A stretch of 64,000 bases of DNA from Candidatus Acidianus copahuensis. Its GTDB lineage: Archaea > Thermoproteota > Thermoprotei_A > Sulfolobales > Sulfolobaceae. The notes beneath the pieces were generated by a model. That model saw only the letters and a list, made by a program, of their open reading frames with translations, was not told the DNA's origin and did not search any database. Where the stretch lies: contig NZ_JFZT01000015.1 of the NCBI RefSeq assembly GCF_000632495.1, forward strand, positions 1 to 64,000. Direction: 5' to 3'. Below are positions 18,173 to 27,670 of this stretch, piece by piece (within the stretch, counting starts at the first letter, position 1; every line of letters begins with the position of its first letter). The position numbers were made by a program, and so were the translations under genes.

Positions 18173-18547
18173 TTGAAAGTGTTATCAATTATCGATATTA
18201 GCTCAAGTAACCGCTCTTATAGAATTTTTTTAGAATAATGAATTTATTTATATTAACGTGTTAATTTCTTTTATATATTATTATATGTATAAATATTACG
18301 GTTATTGCTAATATATTTAAGAATTTCTTTTTCATCTTGTTTCATATTTACCTCCATATTTATTAATATATGTAAAAAGTTTAAAAGACTATAACTAAAA
18401 TCTTTTCACCTTTTCTTGTTTTTAATTTAATTATTATTCATTTTATCAACTTCTAAATTATATTTAGCGCATTTAGAAACGTAAAACTTTTCATTTTTTT
18501 CCGAACCTTTTTAAGTCTTTCTGACATAATATAAATATGTGAAAAAA
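18173..18547. other. Very AT-rich intergenic region
   Basis: About 370 bases dominated by A/T runs (TATATTATTATATG and similar). No gene supported; it separates the 16.8-18.2 kb unit from a tiny membrane peptide. Confidence 0.4.
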
Positions 18548-18640
18548 ATGGATAAGGCAAAAATAATGGTGTATGTAATACTACTAGTAATACATATTGT
18601 AACTTTGTATAAAATTGTTAAATCCTTGTTAGAAGGCTAA
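18548..18640 (+). CDS. Possible 30-residue single-span membrane peptide
   Basis: Reads MDKAKIMVYVILLVIHIVTL then YKIVKSLLEG, one hydrophobic helix with positive ends. No family known. It is short enough to occur by chance, but the composition is that of a genuine small membrane protein. Confidence 0.35.
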   Translation: MDKAKIMVYVILLVIHIVTLYKIVKSLLEG

Positions 18641-18930
18641 AGTGAGGAATTAAGAAATTCAAAAGCTATAAGTTTTATTTTTTCTTTATTGAACTTATTT
18701 ATAAAAGATTTACAAATTTATTACTTTACCATTAAATATTTTATAGCTTTACTTATATTATACTTATATTATAACGGTCCACTACAATCTTGATATTAGC
18801 TTTCGTAAAATTTTCACATAAATTAACAATAATTAAAGAAAAAGAGGAGGAAAGGGGAACAACTCTTAGTTCTACAATCACACAGACACAGAGGGAGAAC
18901 TCTTTTTAAACCTCACTTCATACTCTATCC
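18641..18930. other. Intergenic; promoter part of a duplicated block
   Basis: From about 18800 the sequence is the longer copy of the block also found from 15210; it leads into the GT2 gene start at 18931. The first 150 bases are AT-rich without features. Confidence 0.45.
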
Positions 18931-19707
18931 GTGTTATCAATAGAAATCCCAGTGACTCACGGCAAATACATCAAAACAGTATTGGACTCGATCTTTTCGC
19001 AGAAAGGCGACTTCGAGGTAATAATGGTTACACCTAGACCAGAGATTGTAAACGGTTATGACGTTAAAGTGGTTAAAGCCGACACTGGTCTCTTAAACGC
19101 TAGGTATTTAGCACATGAGAACTCTAACGGGGAATACGAACTAATCCTAGACGAAACTAGGTACTTATCACAAAACGCAATTAAATTACTCTCTCAAAAC
19201 CACGACATGTTAATTGTTGGGGAAGATGAAGTAGGTAACTCCTTTCTTGATAGGATGGCAAACCTAGATAAGAAAGTGATAATGGAGTGTAACAACATAG
19301 TCGACCCCTTGCGGGGATATCTCCTCCCTAGGCTTTTTAAGAGGGAAGTCTTAGATTACGCATTCGACAACTTGAGGAAGAAAATTCCCAAAGAGATCTT
19401 TGAGAGAATAGTACACCCTGACCACCAGCTAATATTTTACGAAGCGTTTAATCACAGTAAGGATGTTGGAATTGTCAGAGAGGTTCTGATACGCCACTTT
19501 GGTGATTCTTCTCTTTTTAACGTCATGAAGAAGTACTACCGCTACGGTAAGACACACAAGCTGTTAAGGGAGACACCGTATAATGAGTTGTTGAATGTCG
19601 GGAGGAGGAAGAGGGACTTATGTAGTGTTTCGTTAAAGGAGAAGATTGGGCTCTACACTTTATATGCTGTTAGGGGTATACCATTCTTGTTGGGATTATA
19701 TCTCTGA
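18931..19707 (+). CDS. GT2-like glycosyltransferase
   Basis: 258 residues from a GTG (the duplicate at 15328 has ATG at the same codon). The N-terminal strand-loop-helix IPVTHGKYIKTVLDSIFSQ and the FEVIMVTPRP strand are the nucleotide-binding half of a GT-A fold. ELILDETRYL takes the place of the DxD motif, with only one clear Asp. The C-terminal HPDHQLIFYEAF and KKYYRYGKTHKLLR match the paralogue at 33781-34517. Expected to transfer a sugar from a nucleotide donor to a surface glycan. It lies outside the main glycan cluster. Confidence 0.72.
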   Translation: MLSIEIPVTHGKYIKTVLDSIFSQKGDFEVIMVTPRPEIVNGYDVKVVKADTGLLNARYLAHENSNGEYELILDETRYLSQNAIKLLSQNHDMLIVGEDEVGNSFLDRMANLDKKVIMECNNIVDPLRGYLLPRLFKREVLDYAFDNLRKKIPKEIFERIVHPDHQLIFYEAFNHSKDVGIVREVLIRHFGDSSLFNVMKKYYRYGKTHKLLRETPYNELLNVGRRKRDLCSVSLKEKIGLYTLYAVRGIPFLLGLYL

Positions 19708-20099
19708 TAGCGTTAAGCAGTAAGATACTAAAACAGAAAGATATAGAAAGAACCTTAAGATGACTCATTAAGACACAATTATCTAAATACAAAGAGTTTA
19801 AAACCTGTTTATAGCTAGCCGTTCAATTTTAGTAGGAATATCATCAATGATTATTCTTTCTAAAAAACCTCATTTGCACCCTCATTAAATTGGATATATT
19901 CTATCGCTACAAAATTCCACTTTTCAGCATTTGTGTCAAGTTTATAAATAGTATATTATATGAAGAATATGGAATCAATTAATGTTATTATAAAGGTAAC
20001 AAAACCTTAGCTTGTTCTTTTAACGTCATTTTGTTCAAATATTAAGAATTAAGAATAACTTTTTATTACAAAGTTTATAAAATGATATGGGATAATTGA
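19708..20099. other. Intergenic, promoter region of the 896-residue protein
   Basis: AT-rich with no gene seen. AAGTTTATAAAATGATATGG just before 20100 contains a TATA-like box at the right distance for a nearly leaderless transcript. Confidence 0.4.
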
Positions 20100-22790
20100 A
20101 TGTCAGAAGAGGAAAAAAATAGAGAGGAAAACAGAATACCAGAAGAGCGAGAAGAAAGCTCCTCATATAAGTCTAGAGTCTCTAAGGATGAAAAAGAAAA
20201 TTTATCAGTTATTCATAAAGGGAAGGAGAAGGAAAAAGAAGATAATAGAAGTATTTTCAACACTTCTAATTTTTCAAGTTTCCCCGTTCCCTTTAAAGAG
20301 TCTGAAAGTACAGAGTCTGAAGTCAAAGTTCCAAGCTATAGCAGCTCAGCAGAAGTTACTAGTTCAAAAGAAAACATAGAACTAATTCCATTTAAAGTTA
20401 CAGATAATGAGTATATATATTTAAAGGTTATGAAGATTATATATAAGGTAGCAAAAGAGAATACAAGTCTACCTGATAGTTATTATTTAAAAATATTATG
20501 GGAGGAAAATCCTTCTAAATTTACATCTATTCAGTTTTCATCTTTTCAAGATATAATAAATTTATTGCAACCACATGTGAGTACAGAATTTAAAGATAGG
20601 GATTTTGAAGATTTTACTGAAAAATTAGAAAAATTTTTTAAAAGATTTTATAATGGAAATAAAGGTAAAGGCTATATAGCATATATGATCAAGAAAGGAT
20701 TGAATTTTGAAAATCTATTTGAAATAGCTGAAGAGAATATTGATGAAAATACTAAAAGAGGACTCGAGGAAAAACTTAAGAAAGCTACCAACAACGAATT
20801 ATGTGGATATATTATCTATCTGCTGAAAAATAGCTTTTCACGACTCGGTTATATCTATCGTTCTGAAAGCGAAAATATCAAACATTACCTTAAGATTCTT
20901 GACTCTAGTTCTTTTCGTTATTATGATACCTTTATAACTAACATTAAAACTAGAATTAATTTATTAAGAAGTTTAGTAAACGAATTAGATGGTAATATTG
21001 ACAATATATATGATCTAAATGATGTAGAAAAGCTAAAATTATGTATGAGATCCTGGGATCAAAAGTTAGTTTATGATGAAGGCCCCCTTAACATATTTAA
21101 AGCGTTTCATTTTAGTTTAAGTGTCTTACCATCACTTCTACAAGCCCTATATATAAATCTTGATATAGAAGAACTCAAAAACATGTCACGTATTAAAGAA
21201 GCATTAGATAGTTTCGAGAATACTCTAAAACAGAATCATTATGAGTTTAGGTATTATCCTATAAAAACCGGAACCTCCAGTAACACGATTCATGTAGGAT
21301 ATTTTGTTACTTATGACGTATTTAGGGACCTTAAAGATTGTAGTAACTGTGCAATAATACTCGTTGTTCCTAAAGAAATTAATAAATATCTAAACTTTGG
21401 TAAAGAGGGTTCAGATAAAGATTCTTATTATATATACACTAATAATTTAGGATTTGCAAAAGAATTGTACGATAAGTTAAGGGCACTTGTTAAAGAAGCG
21501 GAAGTTATAATTCCATGGTTCGATAAGATAATAGACGATAACATATACCTTAAAGACATCTTATTAAAGCCTACGACTTCACCTACCCAAATTCAATTAC
21601 ATAAACAACAATCAGCTACTAGTCAAAATGCTATGATTAAAATTAGTGGCCAGTTCTACAAAAAGCTAGAGTCTAGCTTAAAAACACCAGATGGCACACC
21701 TGGGTTCTTCTCTTTAGTAATTGCATCAGGTACCATTATAATAGTCTATGACGAAGAAAAGAAAGGCATTGAAGATTCTTTAGCTAGAATAGCCTCTAGA
21801 GTTGCAGAAATTCACGGTAGCGTGTTTAATCCTAAAATAATCTCTAAGGTAAACAGTCAATACCTACAGCAGGTCGGTGTTAGTGATGGTATTTACGTAC
21901 TGAAGAGTGATCTATGCTCTAGTAACACTAATAGTATTGATAATATTGAAACCATGAATAGGCTTATAGAGTTACTGAAGGGCGCGATGGGTACAAAATA
22001 TTCCATAATCATTATGCCTAAATGTATATATAATATACTTCAGCTTCAGATAGGTGGCAAACCTTCATTAATCCTATTTGAGGACTTCGATCTACCTAGT
22101 TTATTTACTATGGCGTATATGGCAAGCGGTGGGTCTTCCAAACTAATACCTAATTGGGATGTATTATCAAACGTCAATGTTGAATTTTACGATTTATTAA
22201 ACAATACATCTTACTTGCTATCACAGAACTATCCAGGATTACAGCTCTATCAACAAAATACGTCTATGTTGCATAACCTACTACAAGACTACTCAATAGC
22301 TTATTTAATTACTAAGAGAAAAGCAGATCCTAACAATATCTGGGTACAAAGCAATTTGGGATATTTAATCCCTGACGTTTTTGAAGTATCTAATCATGAA
22401 ATTTACGATGCGAAGGCTAGCATAGGTATACTTCCTAACCAAGAAGTTTATGGGTTAGCTAATAAGTATGGTGACCTAGCTAATAAGGTAGTCGCAGTAA
22501 TGGATCCACTAGCAGTACTGTTAAACTTAAAGGCATTGATCTCTAAACTGAATTATCTAAATTCTAATGAACCGAATGCTAAATATGATGTTATGATACC
22601 ATTTAGGGATATTAAAGAGTTAGAAGAAAAGGAGGAAATACACAAAGAAGAAGGTAAGGCTGATAACGAACATAAAAGTGGTCAAAATGAAGAGGAGATA
22701 AGCGTAGAATATAATATGCTGAGTCTTGAGGATTTACTTAAATTGGCTGAACAATATTTTAATTCGAAAAAATTCAGAATAATTCAATAA
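20100..22790 (+). CDS. Large uncharacterised protein with a PD-(D/E)XK-like motif
   Basis: 896 residues. The first 95 are Lys/Glu/Ser-rich and look disordered. The middle is alpha-helical, with a strand-rich part around 395-470 and 515-620. Near the C-terminus, LIPDVFEVSNHEIYDAKAS has Pro758-Asp759 and Asp770-Ala771-Lys772, the layout of a PD-(D/E)XK nuclease core as in McrC- or DUF2357-like proteins. A charged Glu/Lys linker (840-870) precedes a short helix. Codon use is markedly AT-rich compared with 2-14 kb, which suggests transfer from a plasmid or virus. It stands alone. Nuclease function is inference from the motif only. Confidence 0.6.
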   Translation: MSEEEKNREENRIPEEREESSSYKSRVSKDEKENLSVIHKGKEKEKEDNRSIFNTSNFSSFPVPFKESESTESEVKVPSYSSSAEVTSSKENIELIPFKVTDNEYIYLKVMKIIYKVAKENTSLPDSYYLKILWEENPSKFTSIQFSSFQDIINLLQPHVSTEFKDRDFEDFTEKLEKFFKRFYNGNKGKGYIAYMIKKGLNFENLFEIAEENIDENTKRGLEEKLKKATNNELCGYIIYLLKNSFSRLGYIYRSESENIKHYLKILDSSSFRYYDTFITNIKTRINLLRSLVNELDGNIDNIYDLNDVEKLKLCMRSWDQKLVYDEGPLNIFKAFHFSLSVLPSLLQALYINLDIEELKNMSRIKEALDSFENTLKQNHYEFRYYPIKTGTSSNTIHVGYFVTYDVFRDLKDCSNCAIILVVPKEINKYLNFGKEGSDKDSYYIYTNNLGFAKELYDKLRALVKEAEVIIPWFDKIIDDNIYLKDILLKPTTSPTQIQLHKQQSATSQNAMIKISGQFYKKLESSLKTPDGTPGFFSLVIASGTIIIVYDEEKKGIEDSLARIASRVAEIHGSVFNPKIISKVNSQYLQQVGVSDGIYVLKSDLCSSNTNSIDNIETMNRLIELLKGAMGTKYSIIIMPKCIYNILQLQIGGKPSLILFEDFDLPSLFTMAYMASGGSSKLIPNWDVLSNVNVEFYDLLNNTSYLLSQNYPGLQLYQQNTSMLHNLLQDYSIAYLITKRKADPNNIWVQSNLGYLIPDVFEVSNHEIYDAKASIGILPNQEVYGLANKYGDLANKVVAVMDPLAVLLNLKALISKLNYLNSNEPNAKYDVMIPFRDIKELEEKEEIHKEEGKADNEHKSGQNEEEISVEYNMLSLEDLLKLAEQYFNSKKFRIIQ

Positions 22791-23112
22791 GTTATTTTGT
22801 TAATTTTTCCTTAACATTTTATTTTAGCTCATTTGGTAAGAGTATCAAATGTTTTATTAGATTCTTAATTTCCAGAGAGGAAGGCTTTTTTTTTTGAGTT
22901 GTCAATAATGAATAAACTAACTTAATTGAACTTCAACACTACTATTTTTAGAGATTATGATAGGAGTGAATATTCATATACAATAACATAAAAACTAGAT
23001 AGAGTCTATGTACTTTACGCGTTGGCTTAAACTTATTTCTTCGTTATGAAGGCACTATTAAACATAGAAAACATAACTATGTAAAGAGTAACGAAAGGGT
23101 AAACACTGCCAT
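22791..23112. other. Intergenic, no gene seen
   Basis: Contains a T-run (TTTTTTTTTT near 22888) that could end transcription of the large gene. No coding frame supported. Confidence 0.35.
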
Positions 23113-23230
23113 GTGGAATAAATAAATGTAAACTCCTTAGACTATCAAAGCTTTATGTGAGGTAATCTTCATAATAATTTTGGTGTTCTATATCAAGGCA
23201 ATGTTAAGTTACTCTGCAACTTATTCCACA
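23113..23230 (+). repeat. Short inverted-repeat element M, copy 1
   Basis: Bounded by perfect 10-base inverted repeats TGTGGAATAA and TTATTCCACA. Internal sequence AAATGTAAACTCCTT then CTATCAAAGCTTT is shared with 31021-31150 and, in reverse, 35861-36000. Size and ends are those of a MITE-like non-autonomous element. Confidence 0.6.
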
Positions 23231-23408
23231 AGGTACTAGAAAAATAAAACGTTAGTAAGAACCAATGTGTCCTCTCATATTGTTAAAACTTATTAAATAA
23301 CGCTAATTACGTCTCAACCAATTAATTATGATAAGATGATACTACAACAAACACTTCAACCTTAAGTTTTAAAACAAAGCATTTATTGAACTAAGAAAAA
23401 ATTAGCAT

Positions 23409-23834
23409 ATGGAACTAATAAAGAGTATAGGCAAAGGTTCACTGACGCTTTCTGACGGTACTGTTATAACTCTTGTAACCTATGTCCTTAACGTTAAGGA
23501 AACAGGTTTCTCTCCTTATGGTGGTGTAAACTTTGTGGTGGAGAGCATTACTGGAATTACAATAGAAAGAGTCCCAGATGAATTAAAGGAGAAAGTAAAG
23601 GACAAGACCATACCTAACGGTGTCCCACAGGACGGTTGGGAGATAATTGATATTAAAGACCAAAAGCCAGCTATAGTTGAGTTAGAAACTGATAGCTCTA
23701 AAGGGAAGTTTATGGTCAGAGCGGAGACAGAAGCAGTCATGGCTTCGAGGAATTTGAATTATAGGACACCTTCAAATGAACCTTGGTATTCCGTGTTATC
23801 GATAAATAAAGTATCATGGAGGCCTTTAAAATGA
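23409..23834 (+). CDS. Unknown protein, first gene of a HEPN-containing operon
   Basis: 141 residues, mostly beta-strand (SLTLSDGTVITLVTYVLNV at the start, later PGxPQDGWEIIDI-like turns). No domain recognised. The stop TGA (23832-23834) overlaps the ATG of the next gene as ATGA, so the genes are translationally coupled. No transmembrane segment. Confidence 0.65.
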   Translation: MELIKSIGKGSLTLSDGTVITLVTYVLNVKETGFSPYGGVNFVVESITGITIERVPDELKEKVKDKTIPNGVPQDGWEIIDIKDQKPAIVELETDSSKGKFMVRAETEAVMASRNLNYRTPSNEPWYSVLSINKVSWRPLK

Positions 23835-24550
23835 CGGTAAACAATCCACGCTATATTCCACTAATTAACATAGAAAAAGAAGTAAATATCCCAGAGCAGA
23901 CTAGAAACTATGGCATAGGAACTTTAGGCAATTCTATGATAGAGGCTTTCCTAAATGAGTGGAAGAAAATAAAGGATGAGTCTGTTGTTAGAGACCCTAG
24001 AATCTTGTACGGTGCCCTTCTATTCCTCTCCTTTTTGAGTTCAAAAGCCACAATTAGTAGTATTGAGTATGGTGAAAAGCAAGACCAGATTGAAATTAGA
24101 TTGAAAGGTTGTTGTAAAGACTTTTTGAAAGAAAAGGAGGAAATTTACGAAGAGATTGTAAACATAATAGGTGATAGAAATCACGCCTCACTAGTAAAAT
24201 ACGCAGTTGGTGTTGTGTGTGAAGACTTACCAAAACTTGAAATCCCAATCGATAAGTTCTTAAAAGAATATGGAAAGATCAAAGACCCTGTGAGTAAAGA
24301 TGAAGTAGTGAAGAAGATTGCCATGGAAATCCTCAAGGTTATCCACGAGAATGGGTACATCGTAGACGTAGCCTACATAAAAGATGATGATAGTGTATAT
24401 GTGTTTTTGAGGAACTGTAGCTTAAGAGAATGGGATAGGATAGAGGGTGAGATTTTGAAGAAACTGGAAGAACTGGAGAAAGATTACGGAGAAAAAGTAT
24501 GGGATGCGGATACCCTCATAATTGCGTGGTGTTTAGATGAGACAATATAA
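23831..24550 (+). CDS. Unknown protein, second gene of a HEPN-containing operon
   Basis: I choose the ATG at 23831, because GGAGG at 23819-23823 sits at Shine-Dalgarno distance and the ATG overlaps the previous TGA. An ATG at 23816 would add five residues. 239 residues, helix-rich and acidic, with two Cys-containing repeats: KGCCKDFLKEKEEIYEEIV and RNCSLREWDRIEGEILKK. These look like two copies of one motif, each after a strand (IEIRL, VYVFL). That points to an internal duplication. Function unknown. Confidence 0.65.
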   Translation: MTVNNPRYIPLINIEKEVNIPEQTRNYGIGTLGNSMIEAFLNEWKKIKDESVVRDPRILYGALLFLSFLSSKATISSIEYGEKQDQIEIRLKGCCKDFLKEKEEIYEEIVNIIGDRNHASLVKYAVGVVCEDLPKLEIPIDKFLKEYGKIKDPVSKDEVVKKIAMEILKVIHENGYIVDVAYIKDDDSVYVFLRNCSLREWDRIEGEILKKLEELEKDYGEKVWDADTLIIAWCLDETI

Positions 24551-24914
24551 TCTAGACCCAACAACCTTCATTGAGAGGTTGTTAAACTGCTTCAATAATC
24601 CAACTACAGATGTAGAGATTAGGAGATTAATTAGTGCGCTCTTCTTCTCTGTTTTTAATTATTGGATGGAAAAAACTGGGTGCAGTAATGCTGACCCAAT
24701 AGATTTTGTAAAATGGGTAGATAGGAATTTAAAGTCAGCGAAATATAGAAGGGATATACGCATTTTAAGAGCTGCTAGGAACGCTGTCGACCACTATGTA
24801 GATACGAGTGTGAAGTTACCGTACTACGAATCACCAATTGAAATTAAAAGGGAGACCTTCGAAAGAGTTGAAGATGCCTATCGTCAAATTTTAAACGAAT
24901 TAAAAAAGATTTAA
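24537..24914 (+). CDS. HEPN-like protein, third gene of the operon
   Basis: 125 residues, all helical. ILRAARNAVDHYVD contains R81-N-A-V-D-H86, the R-x4-H motif of HEPN ribonucleases, after a helix of the kind LISALFFSVFNYWMEKTG. The ATG at 24537 overlaps the previous gene by 14 bases. HEPN proteins act as RNases in toxin-antitoxin, Abi and CRISPR systems or as structural partners. With two unknown partners, a toxin or defence role is likely but not proven. Confidence 0.62.
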   Translation: MRQYNLDPTTFIERLLNCFNNPTTDVEIRRLISALFFSVFNYWMEKTGCSNADPIDFVKWVDRNLKSAKYRRDIRILRAARNAVDHYVDTSVKLPYYESPIEIKRETFERVEDAYRQILNELKKI

Positions 24915-25196
24915 CAACATATGTGGAATAATTCGTATGTTTATCTTTCCTCGCTATGCAAAAACATTCCGTTCTCTTTATTAATTCTTTTACGCCAATT
25001 TGTTTCTAAAAGATTTAGAATCCATTAAAGCGGATCTCAACACACCTACCTATGCATTGGTACGAATCGCTCTTTATCATGTTAATAGGTAACTTAATAT
25101 TTCGTATTAACCAGTGAGCAAAGTAACCTTAAAATGCTAAGTAAAGGGAAATGACGTAAGAATTTTCATTAATTAAACAACATTCTTCTTTTGAGG
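24915..25196. other. Intergenic, no gene seen
   Basis: About 280 bases after the HEPN operon, with nothing recognisable. Confidence 0.35.
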
Positions 25197-25451
25197 TTAT
25201 AATCTTCTAACTTTTGTGACCTTCGATTTTATATGAAGTAGACTACCAATTTTATTCACTATGAACCTCTCTATATTTCCTAATCCATTTTTACATGATC
25301 TATATCTTAGTTTATTCACTCCGTTTGTCCCTAGAGGGTACTCTCAGTCATTGAGGTTCACTTTATGCTCACATGTATCTGCACAGTAGAAACAACAAAA
25401 ATAGCGTGTCGATCCATTTATCTCTCTAACGTAAATATCGTCTTCACTTAA
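25197..25451 (-). pseudogene. Decayed zinc-binding protein fragment
   Basis: The minus strand reads LSEDDIYVREINGSTRYFCC then FYCADTCEHKVNLND. After a shift it continues KLRYRSCKNGLGNIERFIVN and KSKVTKVRRL with a stop at 25197-25199. The Cys cluster suggests a zinc ribbon. No family can be named. At 25325-25346 it contains the sequence GTTTGTCCCTAGAG, which also ends repeat R1. Confidence 0.35.
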
Positions 25452-25565
25452 CTCTGTACTATAGCTTTAGCATATTAAGTTTTCTTTTTTATATCGATTC
25501 TCGTTCATATTTTTCTTTTTTTTTAGAATTCTTTCATAAGAAGTCGATTTGTATACGACGTAAAT

Positions 25566-26798
25566 TCATAGAATATTTCTATTGAGAAACGTAGAAATTG
25601 CCGATATAATAGAGTACATTAAGACGATAAAATATACACCCAAGAATTCCCCACGGACTACGAAGAAAGACGCTAATAACGGTGAAAGTCCACCAGCATA
25701 CATTGCACCTAGTTGATATGATAATCCACTTCCAGTATACCTTATTGGGGTTGGGAAATTTAACGCATTTAACACTCCATATAAAGACCATGAAGCTGTT
25801 GAAACCTTAAGGAGGATTATAGAGATTAAGAGAAGTCTTCCATTAAAGAGAAAGATCAGTCCTGGAAACGTTAGAATACCCCCTGCAACTATATAAACTA
25901 TCATTAACCTCCTCATATTTAATAAATCACCTAGGAACGCTAAGGGTACAAGAATGGTGAGCCAGACCGCATCTCCTATGATTAGGTATGTTATTCCTAC
26001 ATTCAGCGGTATCCCCTCAGACCTCATTATTGGTAATCCGAAAGTAGCGACAATAGTTGTAAGACCTGCAGCAAGGCTAACCATACCCGATGATATTAGA
26101 ATTTTCTTGTAATAGTGTTTAAACGTTGTTATAACTGGGATCTTGGCTATCTTATTATCACTCAATAACTTAAGAAAGGCGGGACTTTCACTTATACTCC
26201 TCCTTATCAAGAAGTTGATCAAAGCTACAACTCCGCCTACAATTATCAATATCCTCCAGGTCTCAATTAGATCCTTATAAAGGAGTAATAGTCCAGCCAG
26301 AGCTAGAAGCTCTCCTAGCGCAGCCCCTGCTTGAACGAAACAAGACCAGGTAGCCCTTTTCCTATTATTGCATTCCAAAAGGATTGCTATAGCACCTCCA
26401 TATTCACCACCGAGCCCAAGACCAAAGGTAAGCCTTAATATCAGCAATAACAGTATTGATATAAAACCTAGTGTGGCATATGTTGGTAAAAAGCCAATAA
26501 TAATGTATGCGACTCCTACCAATAACATATTAAGTACAAGACCTTCCCTCCTTCCCTTCTTGTCACCAATGTTTCCGAAAATCATAGCCCCCAAAGGTCT
26601 AGCTACGAAAGTTATAAAGTAGGTACTAAGGGAGACTAATATTGCTAAGAATTGGTTATATCCAGGTGGGAAAAAGACCTTCGGAAATACCAGGACTGAT
26701 AAGAGAGCATAAAGGAAAAAATCATAATATTCTATTGTCGTACCAGTAAGCGTGAAGAACCCCACTCTCAACCTATCGATGTACTTTAATTCCTCCAT
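25566..26798 (-). CDS. MHS-family metabolite:H+ symporter (MFS)
   Basis: 410 residues, twelve transmembrane helices. GDKKGRREGLVLN is motif A after helix 2 and LGLGGEYGGAIAILLE in helix 4 is the hallmark of the metabolite:H+ symporter group (ProP, KgtP, ShiA). The early FFLYALLSVLVFPKVFFPPG segment is also typical. Such carriers import small organic acids or osmolytes with protons in the cytoplasmic membrane. Substrate not identifiable. Confidence 0.85.
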   Translation of the reverse strand: MEELKYIDRLRVGFFTLTGTTIEYYDFFLYALLSVLVFPKVFFPPGYNQFLAILVSLSTYFITFVARPLGAMIFGNIGDKKGRREGLVLNMLLVGVAYIIIGFLPTYATLGFISILLLLILRLTFGLGLGGEYGGAIAILLECNNRKRATWSCFVQAGAALGELLALAGLLLLYKDLIETWRILIIVGGVVALINFLIRRSISESPAFLKLLSDNKIAKIPVITTFKHYYKKILISSGMVSLAAGLTTIVATFGLPIMRSEGIPLNVGITYLIIGDAVWLTILVPLAFLGDLLNMRRLMIVYIVAGGILTFPGLIFLFNGRLLLISIILLKVSTASWSLYGVLNALNFPTPIRYTGSGLSYQLGAMYAGGLSPLLASFFVVRGEFLGVYFIVLMYSIISAISTFLNRNIL

Positions 26799-27109
26799 CG
26801 CGATAACGTATAATCCTTAGAAATTTTTAAATATAACGATAAGTGCAAAGGAAACGAAAAGAAAATGGCATAGCTTGCTGATTAATTAAGTCCAAATTAA
26901 GATGATGCGTTGGCTTTCGTCTTTCATGGAGATATAGATTATAGTTATCTAAGGTTCATCTTGCTATGATATTAATCATAATCTAGAGGTATCCATGCAA
27001 AAAAGCTAGTATAAGGTGTACAGTTACATACCAAGCGTCAAAGCTAATAATTGAGTAACATAATTCACGCAGGGCTAGATGTTGACATAAATACCCCCCC
27101 ATCACAGTA
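26799..27109. other. Intergenic, eroded sequence
   Basis: No confident gene. A plus-strand frame near 27060 reads HAGLDVDINTPPSQYEIKSL, which resembles glycoside hydrolase family 3 proteins, but the context is broken. Treated as eroded coding DNA. Confidence 0.3.
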
Positions 27110-27350
27110 TGAAATCAAATCCCTTTCATTATACTACCTTGGAATCTCATTTTACAAATTGAACTATCCATAATATAGCATAGCACTTTAGAAAGGTTGA
27201 GAAATACTTCAAGGAATTCTAATTCTTCTTCCAACGTTGGCGTTAGATAAGAGATCGCAATGTAAATATTTAGAAAGGTAGTTCTTCACCTTTTGGATTA
27301 CCTATAACACTTCCGTTAGGTAAAACTACGTTAAAATCCCCTTCGTAACC
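27110..27350 (-). pseudogene. Unknown gene fragment
   Basis: On the minus strand, GYEGDFNVVLPNGSVIGNPK then GEELPF, followed after a shift by NIYIAISYLTPTLEEELEFL, reads as coding sequence for a cytoplasmic alpha/beta protein. Both ends are missing and no family is recognised. Confidence 0.35.
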
Positions 27351-27670
27351 TGCTTAATTTAAGCGATGAAGGGATAAGGATATGTTGTAGCCATATATAA
27401 AGAAATGTATCCATTTCTAATATTTTATAATATATTAAAAAGTTGAAGAAATTGATCTAGTCCTTCAGTGGCTAGTCATTCCTTTTTATATAAATAAAAT
27501 AATTTAGAATAATTAATTACGTTAACTACTGCGAGCCCTAAGTCCTAACGTTGGTAAGATATTCTGTGTTCATACCAACGTAATTTCCGATAAATAGATC
27601 GCTTTACATATATTCATAAAATTGTATTAATTTGAAATAGTTACATATTTTGATGGATTGTTCATAAATA
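27351..27670. other. Intergenic, AT-rich, no gene seen
   Basis: Only A/T-rich DNA downstream of the amidohydrolase gene; no repeat or gene identified. Confidence 0.35.
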
